Assembly (NCBI RefSeq): GCF_019704555.1
Contig: NZ_AP024745.1
Span: 7,882,501-7,946,500, forward strand
Reading direction: 5' to 3'
Source of the DNA: Actinoplanes sp. L3-i22
GTDB lineage: Bacteria; Actinomycetota; Actinomycetes; Mycobacteriales; Micromonosporaceae
Length of the DNA stretch: 64,000 nucleotides
In this document: piece after piece, positions 34,371-45,025 of the stretch
Position numbering within the stretch: position 1 is the first letter of the stretch
Layout: each line of letters opens with the position of its first letter
Notes under the pieces: generated by a model
Told to the model about the DNA's origin: nothing
The model's database searches: none
The model's input: the letters and a program-made list of their open reading frames with translations, nothing else
Made by a program: the position numbers and the translations under genes

Positions 34371-34424
34371 GCGGCGAGCGGCGAGCGGCGAGCGGCGAGC
34401 GGCGAGCGGCGAGCGGCGAGCGGC
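34369..34424. repeat. 7-bp microsatellite GAGCGGC x8
   Basis: Eight perfect copies of GAGCGGC starting inside the dehydrogenase stop codon (TGA 34368-34370). Between the dehydrogenase and PPOX genes. Confidence 0.95.
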
Positions 34425-34546
34425 GAGGGCCAACGAGCACCCCGGCCAAGCACTACCGTTTCAAGAGCTTCCACACATGCCCATCGGCGCCTGGTCGAGG
34501 TCGTTCCGACGCCGGGCGTCAGCTATCTGAGATACGAGGTTGAGCG

Positions 34547-34933
34547 ATGAGTATCAATGACGATATCCGTGAGATTCTCGACGGCACCGCTACCGCGCAT
34601 CTCGCGACTGTGCTGCCGGACGGCTCGCCGCATTCCGTTCCGGTCTGGATCGGTACGCATGGCGATCATGTTGCCTTCTTCACCGGGCCGGGGTCCCGCA
34701 AGGCCAGGAATCTGCGCCGGGATCCGCGGGTGGCAATCTCGCTCACCCCGGACGGAAATCCGTTCCTGCCGGTGATCATTCGCGGGCGGGTCGTCGAATG
34801 GGTCACCGGGGACGCCGGGTGGGAGATCGTCGACCGGATCGCGGCGAAGTACACCGGTGGTTCCTACCCGCGCGAGGAGGAACGGATCATCGCCCTGATC
34901 GAACCCACAGCTCAGAAGCTGGGCCTCGGCTGA
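34547..34933 (+). CDS. PPOX-class (pyridoxamine-phosphate-oxidase-like) oxidoreductase
   Basis: A 128-residue split-barrel protein: AHLATVLPDGSPHSVPVWIGTHGDHVAFFTG, SRKARNLRRDPRVAISL, and RGRVVEW. These match small actinobacterial PPOX-class F420- or FMN-binding proteins. Substrate unknown. Good start ATG 34547 with GAGGTTGAGCG upstream. The second such protein in the window (29735-30115) is only distantly similar. Confidence 0.87.
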   Translation: MSINDDIREILDGTATAHLATVLPDGSPHSVPVWIGTHGDHVAFFTGPGSRKARNLRRDPRVAISLTPDGNPFLPVIIRGRVVEWVTGDAGWEIVDRIAAKYTGGSYPREEERIIALIEPTAQKLGLG

Positions 34934-34964
34934 GGCCGGCGCTCGAGCCGCCCGACGCCGGGTC

Positions 34965-37413
<2,449 letters not shown>

Positions 37414-37478
37414 GACAAAACCCCTTGCGATGTACGGGCGGAGGCGCTCGACCATATCGCAACCTGGTCAATAACGTT

Positions 37479-37502
37479 ACTCGGTTACAAGTTTAACCGA
37501 GT
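37479..37502. promoter_or_regulatory. Shared operator, ACTCGGTTA-6-TAACCGAGT
   Basis: Perfect 9-bp arms with a 6-nt spacer (CAAGTT) in the 103-bp gap between the HelD-like gene (start 37413) and the TetR gene (start 37517). Likely the TetR binding site controlling both. Confidence 0.75.
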
Positions 37503-37516
37503 GATAGGGTCGTGGG

Positions 37517-38554
37517 GTGAGCGAGGTGGGCGAACAGACACCGGCCGGGGCTGCGGCGGCGCCGGAGCCGATCAAGCAGCCTGCAGGCGGGGCGGTGTCG
37601 GGGGCGCGTGCGCGAACTGAGCGCGCGTCGCTCGAACCGCGGGAGCGCGCTCAGGGCGGGGCGACGCCGGAAGTGCGGGAGCGCGCTCAGGGCGGGGCGA
37701 CGCCGGAAGTGCGGGAGCGCGCTCAGGGCGGGGCGACGCCGGAAGTGCGGGAGCGCGCTCAGGGCGGGGCGACGCCGGAAGTGCGGGAGCGCGCTCAGGG
37801 CGGGGCGACGCCGGAAGTGCGGGAGCGCGCTCAGGGCGGGGCGACGCCGGAAGTGCGGGAGCGCGCTCAGGGCGGGGCGACGCCGGAAGTGCGGGAGCGG
37901 GCTGGGAGCGTGGCGGCGGTGGGGCTGCGGGAAATGAAGAAGCAGCGGACCTTCGACGTGGTGTCCGAGATTGCGATCGCGATGTTTCTTGAGCGCGGGT
38001 TTGATCGGGTGTCGGTGAACGACGTTGCGGCTGCTGCGGAGATCTCCAAGCCGACGCTGTTTCGGTACTTTCCGTCGAAGGAAGACCTGGTTCTGCATCG
38101 GTTCGCGGATCATGCCGGGGAGCCGGCCCGGGTCGTGGCGGGACGGGGTGACGGGGTGTCTCCCGTGGACGCTCTGCACCGGCATTTTCGGGACGGGCTG
38201 GTTGCGCGGGATCCGGTGACCGGGCTCAACGACGTACCGGAAATCCTGGCTTTTCATGATCTTGTTTTTTCGACGCCCAGCCTGGCAACTCGGGTGCACG
38301 AATATCAGGTCAGGGATGAGGAGAGTCTGGCCGCGGCGCTGGGGCCGGTGCTTCCGGACGGGCTCGGGGCGCGGGTGGCGGCGGCGCAGGTGCTGGCGGT
38401 TCAGCGGGTTCTGGCTCGGGAGAACTGGCGGCGGTTGAACTCGGGGGCGTCGGCGGACGATCTCTACCCGGTGGCGGTGGATGACGCGGATCGGGCCTTT
38501 GCCCAGCTCCGGAGTGGGATCGGAGTCACGATCGGCCGGCTCGGGAAAACCTGA
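37517..38554 (+). CDS. TetR-family regulator with a repeat-built N-terminal extension
   Basis: A 345-residue protein with GTG start. The C-terminal 210 residues are an ordinary TetR regulator: GLREMKKQRTFDVVSEIAIAMF, then HTH ISKPTLFRYFPSKEDLVLHRF. Before it lie about 130 residues including seven perfect 12-residue repeats (RERAQGGATPEV, residues 42-125). A GTG at 37919 (VGLREMKKQ) could be the ancestral start, giving a standard 211-residue TetR. The repeat unit is a multiple of three and keeps frame, which favours translation of the extension. Probably regulates itself and the divergent HelD-like gene through the 37479-37502 operator. Confidence 0.8.
   Translation: MSEVGEQTPAGAAAAPEPIKQPAGGAVSGARARTERASLEPRERAQGGATPEVRERAQGGATPEVRERAQGGATPEVRERAQGGATPEVRERAQGGATPEVRERAQGGATPEVRERAQGGATPEVRERAGSVAAVGLREMKKQRTFDVVSEIAIAMFLERGFDRVSVNDVAAAAEISKPTLFRYFPSKEDLVLHRFADHAGEPARVVAGRGDGVSPVDALHRHFRDGLVARDPVTGLNDVPEILAFHDLVFSTPSLATRVHEYQVRDEESLAAALGPVLPDGLGARVAAAQVLAVQRVLARENWRRLNSGASADDLYPVAVDDADRAFAQLRSGIGVTIGRLGKT
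37640..37891. repeat. 36-bp perfect in-frame array, seven copies, in tetR
   Basis: Seven apparently identical 36-bp units starting CGGGAGCGCGCTCAGGGC at 37640, with a partial eighth. Identity between copies implies recent expansion or homogenisation. Confidence 0.97.
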
Positions 38555-38911
38555 TGACGGTGAGCGGCGGGCGGCGGGTTGCGGGTTGCGTGCGGCGGGT
38601 TGCGGGCGGCGGGCGTCCCGGTCTCGGGGCCATGGTCGTTCACGGCGGGGTCGGTCGGTTCCGCGATCCGGGGCTTTATCACTGTCGCCGGGGCCACGCC
38701 GCGGGAACGGGGTCTGGGCGCGGCGCGGATGACGACCGTGGCGCGGCTTTCGCGGTGGCTGAAATCGGCCCGGAGTCGGAAGGACGTGCTGGTCACGATC
38801 GCTGCGCTGCGGGCGTCGCTCGACTCCTGAGGGGCGCCGGGCGGGCTGCGGCGGAGCTGATCTTGTCGGCTGCAAGTCGTCGTCAAGTGGGCTGATCCAC
38901 AATGGGCGCCG
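38555..38911. other. Region without a clear gene
   Basis: It begins with GCGGCGGGTTGCGG-type imperfect repeats (38565-38615). A short plus-strand frame ending at 38830 has a protein-like tail (ARMTTVARLSRWLKSARSRK) but no convincing start or family. It may be the end of a decayed gene. A Shine-Dalgarno for the glycosyltransferase is weak. Confidence 0.4.
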
Positions 38912-39874
38912 ATGTCCACGTATCTGCTGGCGACCATGCCCACGACCGCCCATGTCACCGCGATGGCGCCGATCGCCCGCGCCCTGATCGGGGGTGGTCA
39001 TCGGGTCCACTGGTACGGCAGTCGGTCGTCTCGGGCCGCGATCGAGGCGGCCGGAGCGATGCTGGAGCCGATGGACTCCACGGCCGGGGTGGACGAGGCG
39101 GACCTGGCGGCCCCGCATCCACGAGGCGGAAACGGGCGGTCGAGTGGTTGGTGGACGCGGCGCCGGACGGGCGGGGAGGATCGGCGGCGGGCGCTGGAGC
39201 GTCACTACCTGGATCCGGTGCCCCGGCACCTCTTGGAGCTGGGCCGGCTGACCGGTCTGCTGATCCCGGATGCCCTGATCACCAGCACCGACTTTGTCGC
39301 CGGGGCGCTGTATGCCGAGCAGACCCGCTTCCCGTGGATCTCGGTCGGTATCGATCCGCTGCCGCTGACCCGGCGTGACGCCGGTGTGCTGGGGCGCTAC
39401 CAGGCGATCCGCGCTCAGCTGGGGCTGCGCTCGGTCACGACCTGCCCGTTCACGGCGATCTCCGGGCTGTTGCACCTGCAGAACGGGGTACCGGCGCTGG
39501 ATCCGCCGCGTGAACTGCCGCCGCAGATTCAGCATGTCGGGGCGCTGACCCTGACCGGCTGCCTCCAAGGGCAGATCCTGGTGACCGATCGCGGCTTCAG
39601 CACCGTGCAGACCGCGCTCGCGCACGGGATCCCGGTGCTGGTGACCGGTGGTGACCCGGAGGTGGCCGACCGGATCATGTGGACCGGGGCCGGGCTGCAC
39701 CTGCGTCGGGCGTCGGCTCGCCGGATCGGTCGGGCGGTCGCGCGGATCCTGGATGAGCCGTCGTTCCGTAATGCCGCGATGAGCTTGCGCGACATCTACC
39801 ACGGTTATGACACCCCGGCGGTGATCCTGAAGCAGGTCGAGCAGACCACCATGGCACTGATGCTGCAACGCTGA
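38912..39874 (+). pseudogene. Degenerate macrolide-type (MGT/UGT) glycosyltransferase
   Basis: A 320-codon frame starting MSTYLLATMPTTAHVTAMAPIARALIGGGH, a typical GT1/MGT N-terminus. Family members are about 400-430 residues. Two defects are visible. Residues 69-95 are Arg/Gly-rich and unlike the family (PHPRGGNGRSSGWWTRRR), suggesting a compensated frameshift. After QIQHVGAL the sequence jumps within a few residues to LVTDRGFSTVQTALAHGIP, skipping the roughly 100-residue stretch that holds the start of the nucleotide-sugar-binding domain. The C-terminal donor-site part remains. Probably inactive. Confidence 0.65.
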
Positions 39875-39879
39875 CCAAA

Positions 39880-40019
39880 GGCACAGGCCGGAGGGCACAA
39901 GCCGAAAGGCACAGGCCGGAGGACACAGGTCGGAAGGCACAAGCCGAAAGGCACAAGCCGAAAGACACAGGTCGAAAGGCACAGGTCGAAAGGCACAGGC
40001 CGGAAGACACAAGCCGGAA
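39880..40019. repeat. 14-bp tandem array, ten copies
   Basis: Ten consecutive 14-bp units of the form G(G/A)CACA(A/G)G(C/T)CG(A/G)AA/AG, from 39880 to 40019. They lie between the glycosyltransferase remnant and the stop of a small minus-strand gene. Units differ at four positions in mixed combinations. Confidence 0.95.
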
Positions 40020-40027
40020 GGAAGGCT

Positions 40028-40276
40028 TCAGGCCAGCCACTCCGTGACCTTCGAGGCTGCTTCGCGCACGCTCTCGGCGCTTACCCGGGTTCGCCGCCGT
40101 TCGAGCTCGAACGGCGGTGCGCCGCCCGGGGACGTGTCCACCTGGACCTCCTCGCGGTGACCGCGGCGGCCCAGGTACCACACGTTGTCGTCGTCGGTCC
40201 GGTGCCCGATCGGCAGTCTTTCGATCCGTAGATCGGGAAAGATCTCTCGCAGGATGAGAATCAGGTCGTTCATCAT
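40028..40276 (-). CDS. Small hypothetical protein
   Basis: An 82-residue protein starting MMNDLILILREIFPDLRIERLP at ATG 40276, with GGGAGG 5 nt upstream. It is rich in charged residues (GHRTDDDNVWYLGRRGHREEVQVD) and ends in an amphipathic helix (AESVREAASKVTEWLA). No known family. The start and Shine-Dalgarno are good, so it is probably real. Confidence 0.6.
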   Translation of the reverse strand: MMNDLILILREIFPDLRIERLPIGHRTDDDNVWYLGRRGHREEVQVDTSPGGAPPFELERRRTRVSAESVREAASKVTEWLA

Positions 40277-40797
40277 GATGGCCTCCCAATGAGGAAACCC
40301 AGCCATGGACGACTACACCGCCGTGGGCGAACCGGTTCAGTCGGCCGCGCGGCAACGGCAGAACGCAGAGCTCGTCGACCGGCCGCGCGGCGACGGCATG
40401 GCGGCGGCCGTGGCAGGGCGGCGGTGGCCGTGGCAGGGCGGCCGTGGCAGCGGCGGGAGCGGTGGCCGTGGCGGGAGCGGTGGTGGCGGCGCGGTGGTGG
40501 CGGCGGCGCGGTGGTGGCGGCGGCGCGGTGGTGGCGGCGGCGCGGTGGTGGCGGCGGCGCGGTGGTGGTGGTGGCGCGGTGGTGGCGGCGGCGCGGTGGT
40601 GGTGGTGGCGCGGTGGTGGTGGTGGTGGCGCGGTGGTGGTGGTGGCGCGGTGGTGGTGGTGGTGGCGCGGTGGTGGTGGTGGTGGCGCGGTGGTGGTGGT
40701 GGTGGCGCGGTGGTGGTGGCGCGGTGGTGGTGGCGCGGTGGTGGTGGCGCGGTGGTGGTGGGAGAACGTAGAGCATGGGACAGGGTGCGGGGCCTGC
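40277..40797. other. Intergenic region dominated by GGTGG repeats
   Basis: After a GC-rich segment (40390-40480, GGCAGGGCGGCGGTGGCC-like imperfect repeats) comes the GGTGG array at 40484-40762. No gene is supportable on either strand. Confidence 0.75.
40484..40762. repeat. GCGGTGGTGG(C/T) repeat array, about 280 bp
   Basis: Dozens of GGTGG/GCGGTGG units in nested periods of about 9-21 bp (CGGCGGCGCGGTGGTGG early, GTGGTGGTGGCGCGGTGG later). The plus strand is almost free of C-runs and A, so it could form two-tetrad G-quadruplexes. Confidence 0.93.
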
Positions 40798-41655
40798 TCA
40801 GCCGGCCTCCCGGCGCCGCTGCTCGGTCGGGCGCTGCTGCTCCGCCGGGCGCCGATAGTGTTCCAGGGCCTGCAGGCCCGGCCCGTAAGCCCGTTCCAAC
40901 TCGGGCCCGAAGCCGGCGTAGATCTGCTGCAGGTCGATGTCGTGCCGCACGTACCCTTTGATCGCCGCCACCAGCAGATCGTTGCGGCTGTGCAGCCCGT
41001 GCCACTGCCGCCCGTCGCGGGCGAGTGCCCAGATCACCTCCCGCGAGTCCCCGACCAGGGCGAGGTGCCGGGCCTGATGGTGCCGGTAGATCGCCTTCTC
41101 GGTGCTCTCGTGGCGGAAGACGTGGGCGCCGTCGATGGTGAACGGCAGTTCGCGGAAGTGCAGGATCACCAGGTCGACGCCGCGGCCGGCGGCGGTGCGC
41201 AGCGGGTCGGCGAGTGCGCCCAGGTCGGGGGCGGTGCCGGAGAGGTAGACGCGGCGTTCGGCGGCGGCGAGCAGGGTGGTCGCGGCGGCGAGTACCGCGG
41301 GGCGGTCGGCGAGCAGGGGCAGGAGTTCCGCGGACTCGTCGGCGGGGGCGGGCCGGTTGGACACGGCGGCTTGACGGGCGGCGGCGATCTTCACCGCGTA
41401 CGTCTCCTGCATCTGGTCGAAGAGCGTGCCCGGCGGCACCGCGACGAACCTGGCCGGGTCGCCGGCCAGCCGGACCGCGGCGCCGCGCGCCGCGAGGCGG
41501 CGCAGCGCCTCGTAGACCTTCGGCTGCGGCACGCCGGTGATCTGGGAAACCGCATATCCGGTACGGGGTTCACCCCCGACCAGCCCCGCGTAGCAGCGCG
41601 CCTCGTAGGCGGAGAACCCCAGCCCGAGCAGCAGCCCCGCAAGGTCATCAGCCAT
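40798..41655 (-). CDS. TrmB-family transcriptional regulator
   Basis: A 285-residue protein. The N-terminal TrmB winged helix (residues 5-75) reads LLLGLGFSAYEARCYAGLV and GVPQPKVYEALRRLAARGA; the C-terminal region (about 110-260) is the PLD-like effector domain (RRVYLSGTAPDLG...ESTEKAIYRHHQARHLALVGDS). Such proteins respond to sugars or other substrates of a nearby transporter. It lies just downstream of the four-gene SsuABC-type importer on the same strand. Degenerate copies of its own 5' end lie between it and the ATPase gene. Confidence 0.87.
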   Translation of the reverse strand: MADDLAGLLLGLGFSAYEARCYAGLVGGEPRTGYAVSQITGVPQPKVYEALRRLAARGAAVRLAGDPARFVAVPPGTLFDQMQETYAVKIAAARQAAVSNRPAPADESAELLPLLADRPAVLAAATTLLAAAERRVYLSGTAPDLGALADPLRTAAGRGVDLVILHFRELPFTIDGAHVFRHESTEKAIYRHHQARHLALVGDSREVIWALARDGRQWHGLHSRNDLLVAAIKGYVRHDIDLQQIYAGFGPELERAYGPGLQALEHYRRPAEQQRPTEQRRREAG

Positions 41656-41795
41656 CTGAACAGCCCGCCTCGTGGGCGGAAGTCGCGAGGTCGTCAGTCA
41701 TGCGAGCAGACCGCCCGCGCGCTGAGAACCCCAGCCCGAGCAGCAAGGTCATCAGCCAGGAGAGCGGGCGGAGAGTCGCGAGGCCGTCAGTCATG
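41612..41795. repeat. Serial partial copies of the trmB 5' end
   Basis: 41612-41702 and 41724-41795 share GAGAACCCCAGCCCGAGCAG, AAGGTCATCAGCCA and GTCGCGAGG(T/C)CGTCAGTCATG in the same order, offset by about 100-112 bp. Translated on the minus strand the second copy again gives LLLGLGFSA. A duplication followed by decay is the likely cause. Confidence 0.75.
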
Positions 41796-42560
41796 GCCGT
41801 GACCGATCAGGCGGTGGATCTCCCGGCGGTAGTCCTGGAACAGCGGCAACGCCCGGGTCTCCACCTCGTCCCGCGGCCGCCCCAGGTCGATCGGCACCTC
41901 GCGCAGCACCCGGCTGGGCCGAGCGGACAGCACCAGCACCCGATCCGCCATGAAGATCGCCTCGTCGATGTCGTGCGTGATCAGCAGGACGGTGAGGCCC
42001 AGCTCCGCGGTGATCGTCACGGTCAGCTCCTCCAGGACGGCACGGGTCTGCGCGTCGACCGACGCGAACGGCTCGTCCATCAGCAGGAACCGGGGCCGGG
42101 ACACGATCGCCCGGGCGATCGCGACCCGCTGCTGCATGCCCCCGGACAGCTGGAACGGCCGGTGGTCGGCGAAGTCGGCGAGCCCGACCCGGTCCAGCGC
42201 CTCCCGGGCCCGCTCACGCCCGGCGGCCCGGCCGAGCGAGCGGATCGGGAAGCGGACGTTCTCCGCCGTGCTCAGCCACGGGAACAGGCTGCGGTTGTAC
42301 TCCTGGAAGACCACCGAGACGGCGGCCGGGATGCCGGTGACCGGGCGGCCGTCGAACTCGACCGTGCCGCTGTCCGGGCGTTCCAGGCCGGCCAGGCAGC
42401 GCAGCAGTGTGGTCTTGCCGCAGCCGGACGGCCCGACGACGCCGAGGAACTCGCCTTCGGCCTGTTCGAAGCTGATGTCGCCGATGGCCTGGGTCGCCGA
42501 GCGGCGGCCGCGGTAGGTCTTGCCGATGCCGGCCGCGCGGACGAGCGGCGTCTCAGCCAT
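41787..42560 (-). CDS. ABC importer ATP-binding protein, SsuB/TauB-like
   Basis: A 257-residue ATPase: Walker A GPSGCGKTT, Q-loop VFQEYNRSLFPW, signature LSGGMQQR, Walker B FLLMDEPFASVD and H-loop LITHDIDEA. The FPWLT/S-type Q-loop is typical of nitrate/sulfonate/taurine importers. It overlaps the upstream permease gene by 8 bp and powers the two-permease importer with the lipoprotein at 43967-44917. Confidence 0.92.
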   Translation of the reverse strand: MAETPLVRAAGIGKTYRGRRSATQAIGDISFEQAEGEFLGVVGPSGCGKTTLLRCLAGLERPDSGTVEFDGRPVTGIPAAVSVVFQEYNRSLFPWLSTAENVRFPIRSLGRAAGRERAREALDRVGLADFADHRPFQLSGGMQQRVAIARAIVSRPRFLLMDEPFASVDAQTRAVLEELTVTITAELGLTVLLITHDIDEAIFMADRVLVLSARPSRVLREVPIDLGRPRDEVETRALPLFQDYRREIHRLIGHGHD

Positions 42561-43287
42561 GGACGATGCCCTTCTGCTCCCGGTACCAGCCCAGCACCCG
42601 GCGCTCCACCAGCGAGAACACCGTGGTGACGAGCCAGCCGAGCAGGCCGAGGACGATGATCCCGGCGTACATCTGGGCGATCGCGTAGGTGCGCTGGGCC
42701 TGCAGGATCAGGTAGCCGAGGCCCGCGGTGGCGGCGATCATCTCGCTGATCACCATCATGATCAGGGCCAGGCCGAGGGCGATCCGGGCGCCGGCGACCA
42801 GGGCCGGCAGCACCGCGGGCAGGATCACCGAGGCCGGGTGGGCGCGGCTGATCCGGGCCACGTCGAGGTAGCCGGGCTCGACCGCGCGGGTGGCGTCGAT
42901 GCCGGCGATCAGTACCGGCCACATCGCGGCGGCGGCGATCACGGTGACCCGCATGCCGCCGGTCGCGCCGAGGGCCAGGACCGCGACCGGCAGGACGGCC
43001 GGCGGCGGGATCGCGCGGAGGAACTCCAGCGCCGGGCGGACCCACGGTTCCAGGCCGCGGAACCAGCCGATGGTCACGCCGAGCAGGGCGCCGAGCGCGG
43101 ATCCGATCGCGAAGCCGGCCAGGGCGCGACCGGCCGAGGGCAGCACGTCGGTCCACGGGTCGATCGAGGCCAGCTCGGTGAGCGCGTCGCTGACCGGCGG
43201 GAACAGGCCGGTGTCGCTGTGCCGGCCGGCGAACTCCCAGACGACCAGGAGCAGGGCCACGACCAGGTATCCGAGCAGCCGCTTCAC
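42553..43287 (-). CDS. ABC importer permease 1, SsuC/TauC-like
   Basis: A 244-residue, six-helix permease with the binding-protein-dependent EAA loop (EPGYLDVARISRAHPASVILPAVLPALVAGARI). FLRAIPPPAVLPVAVLALG is a family hallmark. It overlaps permease 2 by 4 nt and the ATPase by 8 bp. Two different permeases suggest a heterodimer. Confidence 0.9.
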   Translation of the reverse strand: MKRLLGYLVVALLLVVWEFAGRHSDTGLFPPVSDALTELASIDPWTDVLPSAGRALAGFAIGSALGALLGVTIGWFRGLEPWVRPALEFLRAIPPPAVLPVAVLALGATGGMRVTVIAAAAMWPVLIAGIDATRAVEPGYLDVARISRAHPASVILPAVLPALVAGARIALGLALIMMVISEMIAATAGLGYLILQAQRTYAIAQMYAGIIVLGLLGWLVTTVFSLVERRVLGWYREQKGIVHG

Positions 43288-43970
43288 CGGACGACCAGGT
43301 GGATCAGGTAGCCGAGCAGGCCGGCGACGACGATGCCGGCGTACGCGGCGGGAAGCTGGCCGGCCTGCTGCTGCTGGGCGATGTACGAGCCCAGCCCGGG
43401 GCTGCCGGACGCCAGCTCGGTGGCGACCGCGACGACCAGGCCGAGCGAGGCGGCGGTCCGCAGGCCGGTGCGGATGGCCGGCAGCGCGGCGGGGGCGGTG
43501 ACCGTCGCGGCCAGCCGCCAGCCGTTCGCGCCGAAGACCCGGCCGGTCTCGACGAGGAGCGGGTCGATGTCCCGTACGCCGAATCGGGTTGAGATCAGAA
43601 GCGGCCAGAGAGTCGCGAAGCCCACCAGGACCGCCGGCATGCTCGCGCCCAGGCCGATCACCACGACGGCGACCGGGATCAACGCGACGGCCGGAATCGG
43701 GCGCAGCAGGTCGACGGTGGTGTCCAACGCCGCGTCCGCCCAGCGGGACAGGCCGAGCAGCACCCCGAGCGGGATGCCGATCAGCGCGGCCAGCAGCAGG
43801 CCGCCGGCCCAGGCGAGCAGGGTTTCGCCGACCGCGCCGGCCAACTCTCCATCCCCCAGGCGGCCGGCGATCTGCCAGCTGGCCGGCGCCGAGTTCGCGG
43901 GCAGGACGTGCGCGAGCCGGCCGAGTTCCCAGAGCAGCACCAGGGCGACGAAGCCGGCGGCGCCCTTCAC
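43284..43970 (-). CDS. ABC importer permease 2, SsuC/TauC-like
   Basis: A 228-residue permease starting at GTG 43970 (VKGAAGFVALVLLWELG), which overlaps the stop of the binding-protein gene (GTGA). LLRPIPAVALIPVAVVVIGLG and the EAA-type loop DPLLVETGRVFGANGWRLAATV are conserved. Paralogue of permease 1. Confidence 0.9.
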   Translation of the reverse strand: MKGAAGFVALVLLWELGRLAHVLPANSAPASWQIAGRLGDGELAGAVGETLLAWAGGLLLAALIGIPLGVLLGLSRWADAALDTTVDLLRPIPAVALIPVAVVVIGLGASMPAVLVGFATLWPLLISTRFGVRDIDPLLVETGRVFGANGWRLAATVTAPAALPAIRTGLRTAASLGLVVAVATELASGSPGLGSYIAQQQQAGQLPAAYAGIVVAGLLGYLIHLVVR

Positions 43971-44917
43971 CGCAGGTACGCGCCGTCGAGCTCGATCGGC
44001 TTCTTGGCGATCTTCTGCTGGGTCAGGATGTCGGCCCACTTCTGCCACCCGGCGGCGTCGGCCGTGGTCGTGTAGACCGGCAGCCGGATCGTGCCGGCCA
44101 GGGCGGCCGGGACCTTGGTGTACGTGGGCAGCACCGCGCGCAACTCGTCCGGATGCGCCTGGGCGTACTCGCACGCCTTGGTCAGCGCCGTGCGGAACTT
44201 GTCGATCGTCGCCCGGTTCGAGCTCACGTACTTCGCCGAGGAGAGGAAGACCGACTGCGGCATCGTGGTGGTCTGCCCGACGCTGTCGGAGAGCAGGTTG
44301 CGGGCGCCGCCGGCGAGTCCGAGCGCGACGAACGGCTCGGCCGGATTGGTCGCGTCGACCTTGCCGGACTTGAGCGCGTCGGCCATCGAGGCGAACGGCA
44401 GCTCGGTGAACTTCACCTTGGCCACGTCGACGCCGGAGGCCTGCAGCGCGTTGCGGATCGACACGTCCGGCAGCTGGTAGAGGGTGTCGACCGCGATGGT
44501 CTTTCCTTCCAGCTCCTTCGGCGTCCGGATCGGACTGTCCGCGGCGACCTGCAGCTGGATGAAGTTCTGCGCCGGGTCGGCCGGGTTGCTCGACGTGCTG
44601 CTGATCGCGGTGACCGGCACGCCGTTCGAGCGGGCCAGCAGCACCGCCGGGGCGTTCAGGAAACCGATCTCGGCCTGGCCGCCGACCACGGACGGGATCA
44701 CCGCGGGCGCCTCGGCCGGCACGACCTGCACGTCCAGCCCGGCCTCGGTGAAGATGCCCTTGCTGACGCCGAGGACCATGGCGGCCGCGCCGGAGACGCC
44801 GATCGTCGCGACCCGCAGCTTCGGCGGCCCGGACTGTTCCTCGTCGGAGGAGCCGCAGCCGGCCGCGAGCAGCGCTGCGATCGCCACCACGGCCACGGAC
44901 ACGCGCGGGAAGCTCAT
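43967..44917 (-). CDS. ABC importer substrate-binding lipoprotein, NMT1/SsuA-like
   Basis: A 316-residue lipoprotein (lipobox LLAAGC), starting at ATG 44917 with GGGAGGGATCC upstream. FLNAPAVLLARSNGVPV and SGKVDATNPAEPF match nitrate/sulfonate/taurine/thiamine-precursor binding proteins. First gene of the importer operon SBP, permease 2, permease 1, ATPase. It is divergent from an amidohydrolase gene, so the imported molecule may be that enzyme's substrate or product. Paralogous to the orphan at 23561-24520. Confidence 0.9.
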   Translation of the reverse strand: MSFPRVSVAVVAIAALLAAGCGSSDEEQSGPPKLRVATIGVSGAAAMVLGVSKGIFTEAGLDVQVVPAEAPAVIPSVVGGQAEIGFLNAPAVLLARSNGVPVTAISSTSSNPADPAQNFIQLQVAADSPIRTPKELEGKTIAVDTLYQLPDVSIRNALQASGVDVAKVKFTELPFASMADALKSGKVDATNPAEPFVALGLAGGARNLLSDSVGQTTTMPQSVFLSSAKYVSSNRATIDKFRTALTKACEYAQAHPDELRAVLPTYTKVPAALAGTIRLPVYTTTADAAGWQKWADILTQQKIAKKPIELDGAYLR

Positions 44918-45025
44918 GGATCCCTCCCTACTCCGGTAGGTAGCAACCTTCAAGAGATCAATGGAGATCTATCGCCAGACGTCAGAGCGGTTGCAAGATC
45001 GGCACTTATCGATCAGTTTGGGCGG

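Noticed and set aside
37414..37516. Rifamycin-associated inverted repeat upstream of the HelD-like gene
   Set aside because: I looked for a GGGGCTTGC...GCAAGCCCC type element and found only the TetR-like ACTCGGTTA palindrome.
38579..38830. An 83-codon plus-strand ORF after the tetR gene
   Set aside because: No ribosome site and no family; only its tail looks protein-like, so it is noted as possible debris.
40289..40961. Long open frames through the GGTGG tract on both strands
   Set aside because: Only a low-complexity product (poly-Gly/Val/Trp or poly-His/Pro/Thr), and they run antisense into trmB.
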